Positions 59,647 through 64,000 of a stretch of DNA of 64,000 nt are shown piece after piece (the stretch's first letter is position 1; the number at the start of each line of letters is the position of its first letter). A model generated the notes under the pieces. It searched no databases, was not told the DNA's origin, and worked only from the letters and a program-made list of their open reading frames with translations. This DNA comes from Streptococcus sp. zg-86 (lineage in GTDB: Bacteria > Bacillota > Bacilli > Lactobacillales > Streptococcaceae): assembly GCF_017639855.1 (NCBI RefSeq), contig NZ_CP072115.1, positions 620,001 to 684,000 on the forward strand, read 5' to 3'. The translations under genes and the position numbers were made by a program.

Positions 59647-60540
59647 ATGTTAGAAGTAGTAGGACTAAAGAAAAGTTTTGGTGACAAGGCTGTTTTGCAT
59701 GGAATTGATTTTCAGGCAGAAAAAGGACGGATTATCGGTCTTGTCGGGAAAAATGGTGCAGGAAAAACAACGATTTTTCATAGTATCTTGCAGTTTTTGG
59801 ACTATGAAGGTCAGGTTCGCTTCGATGGGCAAGCCATTTCACAAGCCACCTACGAGAAAATCGGCTATCTACCAGAAGAACGTAGCCTCATGCCCAAATT
59901 AACGGTGTATAATCAGGTTCATTATTTAGCCAGTTTGAAAGGTTTGTCGACCTCTTATATCAAGGAGCAGTTGCCCCTATGGATGGCGAAATTGCAGGTC
60001 AAGGGCAATCCAACTGATAAAATTAAAAGTCTATCAAAGGGAAATCAGCAGAAAATCCAGTTGATGATTACTCTGATGCACCAGCCAGATTTGATTATCT
60101 TAGATGAACCTTTTAGTGGTCTTGATCCAGTCAATACAGAATTACTGAAACAAGTGATTTTAGAAGAAAAACAGCGTGGAGCGACCATTATTTTTTCAGA
60201 TCATGTCATGACCAATGTTCAAGAAATCTGTGATGACATTTTGATGATTCGTGATGGGAAAGTAGTTGTTTCAGGTAGCATTGACGAGGTTCGAAATAGC
60301 TATGGCAAGACACGACTATTCGTTGCGAGCGAGCGTACACAGGAAGAATTGGAATCTCTCCCGCATGTGGTCAGTGCCAGTCGGACCAAGCAGGGTACTT
60401 GGCGCCTCGTCTTGGAGGATGAATCAGCAGGCCCAGCCTTATTTGACATTCTCACTCAGGGACAATACGTGTCAACCTTTGATCAGCAAGCCCCAACGAT
60501 TGATGAAATCTTCAAGTTAGAATCAGGAGTAGCCCTATGA
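59647..60540 (+). CDS. ABC exporter ATP-binding protein (NatA-like)
   Basis: A 297-residue ATPase: Walker A GKNGAGKTT, signature LSKGNQQKIQL and Walker B LIILDEPFSGLDP, with a C-terminal domain of about 80 residues after the ATPase core. It belongs to the NatA/DrrA group that drives ABC-2 permeases. AAAAAGGAGG precedes the start, and the permease overlaps its stop by ATGA. Substrate unknown (NatAB of Bacillus exports sodium). Confidence 0.9.
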   Translation: MLEVVGLKKSFGDKAVLHGIDFQAEKGRIIGLVGKNGAGKTTIFHSILQFLDYEGQVRFDGQAISQATYEKIGYLPEERSLMPKLTVYNQVHYLASLKGLSTSYIKEQLPLWMAKLQVKGNPTDKIKSLSKGNQQKIQLMITLMHQPDLIILDEPFSGLDPVNTELLKQVILEEKQRGATIIFSDHVMTNVQEICDDILMIRDGKVVVSGSIDEVRNSYGKTRLFVASERTQEELESLPHVVSASRTKQGTWRLVLEDESAGPALFDILTQGQYVSTFDQQAPTIDEIFKLESGVAL

Positions 60541-61754
60541 AACAAATGAGTATTGTCATGAAAGAAACCTATCTCCGTCATGTGAAATCATGGAGTTTCT
60601 TGTTTATGGTCTTGAGTCCCTTTATCTTTTTAGGGTTTTCCGCCGGTATGGGTATTCTTGTTGGGATGTCTCAATTATCTTCCGAACCAATCCCAATCGT
60701 TTCGACCAGTTCTGAGATTGCACAAGCTCTAGTAGAGGATAAGGATAAGTACGATTTTGAATACCAAGACCAAACGGCTGCCCAAAAAGCAGTAGACGAT
60801 GGCAAAATTGATGGTTACCTCATGTTAGATGTCAAAGACAATCAAGTGCATGCTGCTTATCATGGCAAGGAAAGCATGAATCAGTTTGCTAAAGAATCTA
60901 TCTTGGGCGATTTGAAAAAACTTCAGGCAGATTTGAACCAGAAAGCAGCTCAGTTGACTGGGGAGCAAGAAAAAATCTTATCCCAAGAAATCAGCTATGA
61001 TGAAGTGATTGAAAAAAATACAGAATTGGCTCAGACACTGCAATCAGGTTTGGTTTTTGTTCTCTCATTTGCCCTCTACATGCTCCTTATTGTGTATGCA
61101 ACGACAACTGCGCAGGATATTGCGAATGAAAAAGGAACCAAGATTATGGAGGTCATTTTCTCAAGTGTTCGTGCTTCCAATTATTTCTACGGGCGTATGT
61201 TGGGCATTATGGCAGTTGTCTTGACTCATATTTCCATCTATGTAGTTGGTTTTCTCCTTGCTTACTTTGTCGCTGGTCAGTTTCCACTGGTTCAGATGTT
61301 CTTGGAACAATACCAAGAAATAGTAGCGCTCTTATTCCAACCTTCTACTGTCTTTACAGTCTTCTTTATGCTATTGGGCTTGATTTTCTACATTGTCCTG
61401 TCGGCAGCTTGCGGTGCCTTGGTAACGCGTGTGGAAGATACCAATAAGGCGGTTCAACCCCTTGTCTTACTGGTTGTTGTGGCTATGCTGATGAGTATCA
61501 GTTTGGGAATAAAAGGAGGAAATATTTTACTCACTATTGGTTCTTATATCCCCTTCTTTTCACCATTTTTCATGCCGATTCGTCTGATTCATGAAGAAGC
61601 ATCTACTCTTGAAGGTCTGCTCTCCCTACTTATTTTACTTGGGACAACAGCAGCTAGCATTTGGTATATTGGAAAAATCTATTCTAGCCTTATCCTCCAG
61701 ACAGATGATTTAGGCTTGTGGAAAAATTTCCAACGTGCGCTGAAAAATAAATAA
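60537..61754 (+). CDS. ABC-2 type permease (NatB-like)
   Basis: A 405-residue permease: one N-terminal helix (about 18-42), an extracellular domain of about 130 residues, then five helices (about 178-385). The block ATTTAQDIANEKGTKIMEVIFSSV is the NatB/ABC-2 signature. It overlaps the ATPase gene and completes a two-gene exporter ending at the terminator 61773-61810. Confidence 0.9.
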   Translation: MKQMSIVMKETYLRHVKSWSFLFMVLSPFIFLGFSAGMGILVGMSQLSSEPIPIVSTSSEIAQALVEDKDKYDFEYQDQTAAQKAVDDGKIDGYLMLDVKDNQVHAAYHGKESMNQFAKESILGDLKKLQADLNQKAAQLTGEQEKILSQEISYDEVIEKNTELAQTLQSGLVFVLSFALYMLLIVYATTTAQDIANEKGTKIMEVIFSSVRASNYFYGRMLGIMAVVLTHISIYVVGFLLAYFVAGQFPLVQMFLEQYQEIVALLFQPSTVFTVFFMLLGLIFYIVLSAACGALVTRVEDTNKAVQPLVLLVVVAMLMSISLGIKGGNILLTIGSYIPFFSPFFMPIRLIHEEASTLEGLLSLLILLGTTAASIWYIGKIYSSLILQTDDLGLWKNFQRALKNK

Positions 61755-61772
61755 AGATACAAAAACAAGTCG

Positions 61773-61810
61773 AAATCCCTTATCAAGTGTCCAATCTTGA
61801 TGAGGGTTTT
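61773..61810 (+). terminator. NatAB-like operon terminator
   Basis: AAATCCCTTATCAAG and CTTGATGAGGGTTTT form a 15-bp stem with loop TGTCCAAT. Confidence 0.85.
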
Positions 61811-61870
61811 CACTAGTCGTTCTAAGTTAGTATTTCTCTGACATCAAATCAGGCACTGATTGTATTTTTT

Positions 61871-61879
61871 TGGTATAAT
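61871..61879 (+). promoter_or_regulatory. Extended -10 of rmlD
   Basis: TGG-TATAAT (TATAAT at 61874-61879), 31 bp before the start codon, with AAAGGAG in between. Confidence 0.65.
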
Positions 61880-61909
61880 ATGGTGAGAAATGCAATAAAG
61901 GAGTCAATC

Positions 61910-62761
61910 ATGATTTTAATTACAGGTAGTAATGGACAATTGGGAACAGAGCTTCGCCATTTATTAGATGAGCGAGGTGTTGAATATGTCGCAGCTGATG
62001 TGGCAGAAATGGATATCACCAATGCTGAAAAAGTCGCAGCCTTTTTTGAAGAAGTAAAACCAAGTATTGTCTATCACTGTGCCGCCTACACAGCAGTTGA
62101 TATGGCAGAAGATGAAGGTAAGGAATTGAACTATGCCATTAACGTGACTGGTTCTGAAAATATCGCAAAGGCTGCTGAGCAATATGGAGCAACCTTGGTA
62201 TATATCTCAACAGACTATGTCTTCAATGGTGAGTTACCGATAGGGCAAGAGTGGCAAGTAGATGATCAACCAGATCCCCAGTCAGAATACGGTCGGACCA
62301 AGCGTTTGGGAGAAGAGGCAGTTGAGAAATACGCTAGTAAATTCTACACTGTGCGCACAGCTTGGGTATTTGGAAATTACGGAAAAAATTTCGTCTTTAC
62401 TATGCAAAATCTTGCGGAAACACGTGATACCTTGACAGTTGTGAATGATCAGCATGGACGCCCAACTTGGACGCGTACCTTGGCAGAATTTATGGTTCAT
62501 CTCGTAGATACCAAGCAGGAATTTGGTTATTATCATTTATCAAACGATGCTATAGAAGATACAACTTGGTTTGACTTTGCGACTGAGATTTTAAAAGATA
62601 CAGATACCAAGGTATTACCAGTTGATTCCAGCCAATTTCCCGCAAAAGCAAAACGACCATTTAACTCGACAATGAGTTTAGAAAAGGCAAAGGCAACAGG
62701 TTTTGTGATTCCAACCTGGCAAGAAGCCTTGGCAGCCTTTTATCAACAAGAAAAGAAATAA
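61910..62761 (+). CDS. rmlD: dTDP-4-dehydrorhamnose reductase
   Basis: A 283-residue short-chain dehydrogenase that makes dTDP-L-rhamnose, the donor for the rhamnan wall polysaccharide. The NAD(P)-binding GSNGQLGTEL, the catalytic Tyr-Lys in YGRTKRLGEE, and STDYVFNGE are present. ATG 61910 follows AAAGGAG; the earlier in-frame start at 61880 overlaps the promoter. The rhamnosyltransferase gene next to it supports the pathway. The other rml genes are not in this window. Confidence 0.97.
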   Translation: MILITGSNGQLGTELRHLLDERGVEYVAADVAEMDITNAEKVAAFFEEVKPSIVYHCAAYTAVDMAEDEGKELNYAINVTGSENIAKAAEQYGATLVYISTDYVFNGELPIGQEWQVDDQPDPQSEYGRTKRLGEEAVEKYASKFYTVRTAWVFGNYGKNFVFTMQNLAETRDTLTVVNDQHGRPTWTRTLAEFMVHLVDTKQEFGYYHLSNDAIEDTTWFDFATEILKDTDTKVLPVDSSQFPAKAKRPFNSTMSLEKAKATGFVIPTWQEALAAFYQQEKK

Positions 62762-62914
62762 GGCATTCTTGCTTTTTAGGTTTTACCCGAAGGATGGAAT
62801 GGTTTGTAGGATAAAAAATGAAGGGGTGGGGTAGATTTGCCTAGCCTCTTTTATGCTTTTCATCCACAATTATGGTATAATTATCTGATTATACTTTTTA
62901 GAGTTAAGGATAAG

Positions 62915-64000
62915 ATGAGACACATTTTTATTATTGGTAGCCGTGGGCTGCCAGCTAAATACGGTGGTTTCGAGACCTTTGTCGAACAACTGGTTACCCA
63001 CCAAGAAAATAGGAAGATTCAATATCATGTTGCTTGTTTGTCAGATGAAACACACCATGTTCATACCCTTTATAAGGGAGCGGATTGTTTTACCATCAAT
63101 CCACCCAAACTAGGACCAGCGCGCGTCATTGCCTATGATATGTTGGCGATTCGCTATGCGCTATCTCTCGTTAAAAAGGAGAGAATAGAGCGGCCAGTTT
63201 TCTATATTTTAGGAAATACAATTGGTGCTTTCATTGCTCCATTTGCCCATCAGATTCATGCTGTTGGAGGGACGCTGTTGGTGAACCCAGATGGATTGGA
63301 ATGGAAACGTAGCAAATGGCCACGTCCTGTGCAGCACTATCTCAAGTATTCAGAAAAGCTGATGACACGGCATGCAGATAGGATTGTTTCAGATAATGAA
63401 GGGATTGAGGACTATATTCAAGCAACCTATCCATGGGCAAAGACGACCTGCGTTGCTTATGGAACAGACCTAACTCCTACCACTCTGACAAACGAAAGTT
63501 CAGAAGTACGAGCATTTTTTGATCGCTTTCAATTAGTAGAAAAAGGTTATTATCTGGTTGTAGGGCGCTTTGTACCCGAAAATAATTATGCGACGATTAT
63601 TCGAGAATTTATGGCGACACAGACTGCTAGAAAATTAGTCATTATCTGTAATCATGAAGGGTCGTCTTACTTTGAGAAGTTGAAAGCAGAAACGCGATTT
63701 GATACCGATGAACGCATCCTATTTGTCGGAACAGTCTACCAGCAGGAGTTGTTGAAATATATCCGCCAAGAAGCGCGTGCCTATCTGCATGGTCATGAGG
63801 TTGGTGGAACCAATCCAGGCTTACTAGAAGCACTTGCCCAAACCAATGAGAATCTGATTTTGGGAGTTGATTTCAACCAAAAAGTAGCGCTTGAAACTGC
63901 CCATTATTGGACAAAAAAAGAGGGGAATTTGGCTGATTTACTCCATCAGATAGATAGACAAGAGGAAAATCAAGAATTGGGACAGGCAGCAAAAGAACGA
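62915..64000 (+). CDS. rgpA: Rhamnosyltransferase RgpA-like (DUF1972/GT4), truncated by window end
   Basis: Reads 362 codons in one frame to the window edge without a stop, so the 3' end is missing. The N-terminus FIIGSRGLPAKYGGFETFVE is the DUF1972 pattern of rhamnosyltransferases (RgpA of S. mutans, Cps2T), followed by a GT4-type half with VVGRFVPENNY and HGHEVGGTNPGLLEAL. It should add the first rhamnose to lipid-linked GlcNAc in rhamnan synthesis. An extended -10 (TGG-TATAAT, 62873-62881) precedes it, with GTTAAGGA as a ribosome site. Confidence 0.9.
   Translation, partial: MRHIFIIGSRGLPAKYGGFETFVEQLVTHQENRKIQYHVACLSDETHHVHTLYKGADCFTINPPKLGPARVIAYDMLAIRYALSLVKKERIERPVFYILGNTIGAFIAPFAHQIHAVGGTLLVNPDGLEWKRSKWPRPVQHYLKYSEKLMTRHADRIVSDNEGIEDYIQATYPWAKTTCVAYGTDLTPTTLTNESSEVRAFFDRFQLVEKGYYLVVGRFVPENNYATIIREFMATQTARKLVIICNHEGSSYFEKLKAETRFDTDERILFVGTVYQQELLKYIRQEARAYLHGHEVGGTNPGLLEALAQTNENLILGVDFNQKVALETAHYWTKKEGNLADLLHQIDRQEENQELGQAAKER

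Overview
The window reads as the chromosome of a low-GC Firmicute of the genus Streptococcus, most likely Streptococcus suis or a close relative. The evidence is a streptococcal SlrA cyclophilin lipoprotein, a Sip-type LysM surface protein, the gene order era - acetyltransferase - mutM - coaE - pmrA - rpmG - secG - rnr - smpB - tehB, and rmlD followed by an rgpA-type rhamnosyltransferase. The genus is well supported; the species is inference from remembered protein families and synteny.

Layout. 1-6.9 kb: end of an upstream gene, slrA, small conserved genes, sip, ftsK, a VOC-fold protein and a DUF3397 protein. 6.9-10.4 kb: rplK-rplA with structured leaders, an orphan lipoprotein and a YghU-like glutathione transferase. 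10.4-14.7 kb: two paralogous secreted proteins, each with three DUF5648-like repeats and GBS Bsp-like repeats, one ending in a CHAP-like and the other in a C39-like papain-fold domain. 14.9-21.7 kb: ytgP, pyrH-frr, cvfB, a dacA-type carboxypeptidase, yozE and phoH. 21.7-24 kb: a nine-unit array of 41-bp repeats, a frameshifted ald and tRNA-Thr(GGT). 24-27.8 kb: a heterodimeric multidrug ABC exporter behind a 22-codon leader peptide and a transcription attenuator. 28.5-35.8 kb: a catabolite-controlled lactose/cellobiose-family PTS operon with GH1 and MupG-like enzymes and its PRD regulator. 36.5-47.4 kb: housekeeping genes. 47.5-50.6 kb: copA with paired cop boxes, then tpx. 50.7-54.8 kb: an ABC exporter whose permease carries a long coiled coil. 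55.4-61.8 kb: polA, comEB and a NatAB-like exporter. 61.9-64 kb: rmlD and the start of the rhamnan locus; the last gene runs off the window.

The most unusual material is intergenic. There are two arrays of one 41-bp repeat family (21822-22192 and 58420-58622), and five copies of a modular element with inverted ends beginning TATAGTG (at 27767, 35860, 54881, 58204 and 59180), most lying just downstream of gene ends. The exporter leader at 24057-24182 has mutually exclusive antiterminator and terminator stems. Three genes (ftsK, a HAD hydrolase, polA) have an extended -10 box exactly 6 nt before the start codon, implying leaderless mRNAs. Two genes are damaged: ald by an inferred 13-nt deletion, and pmrA by an apparent one-base loss just after its natural start.
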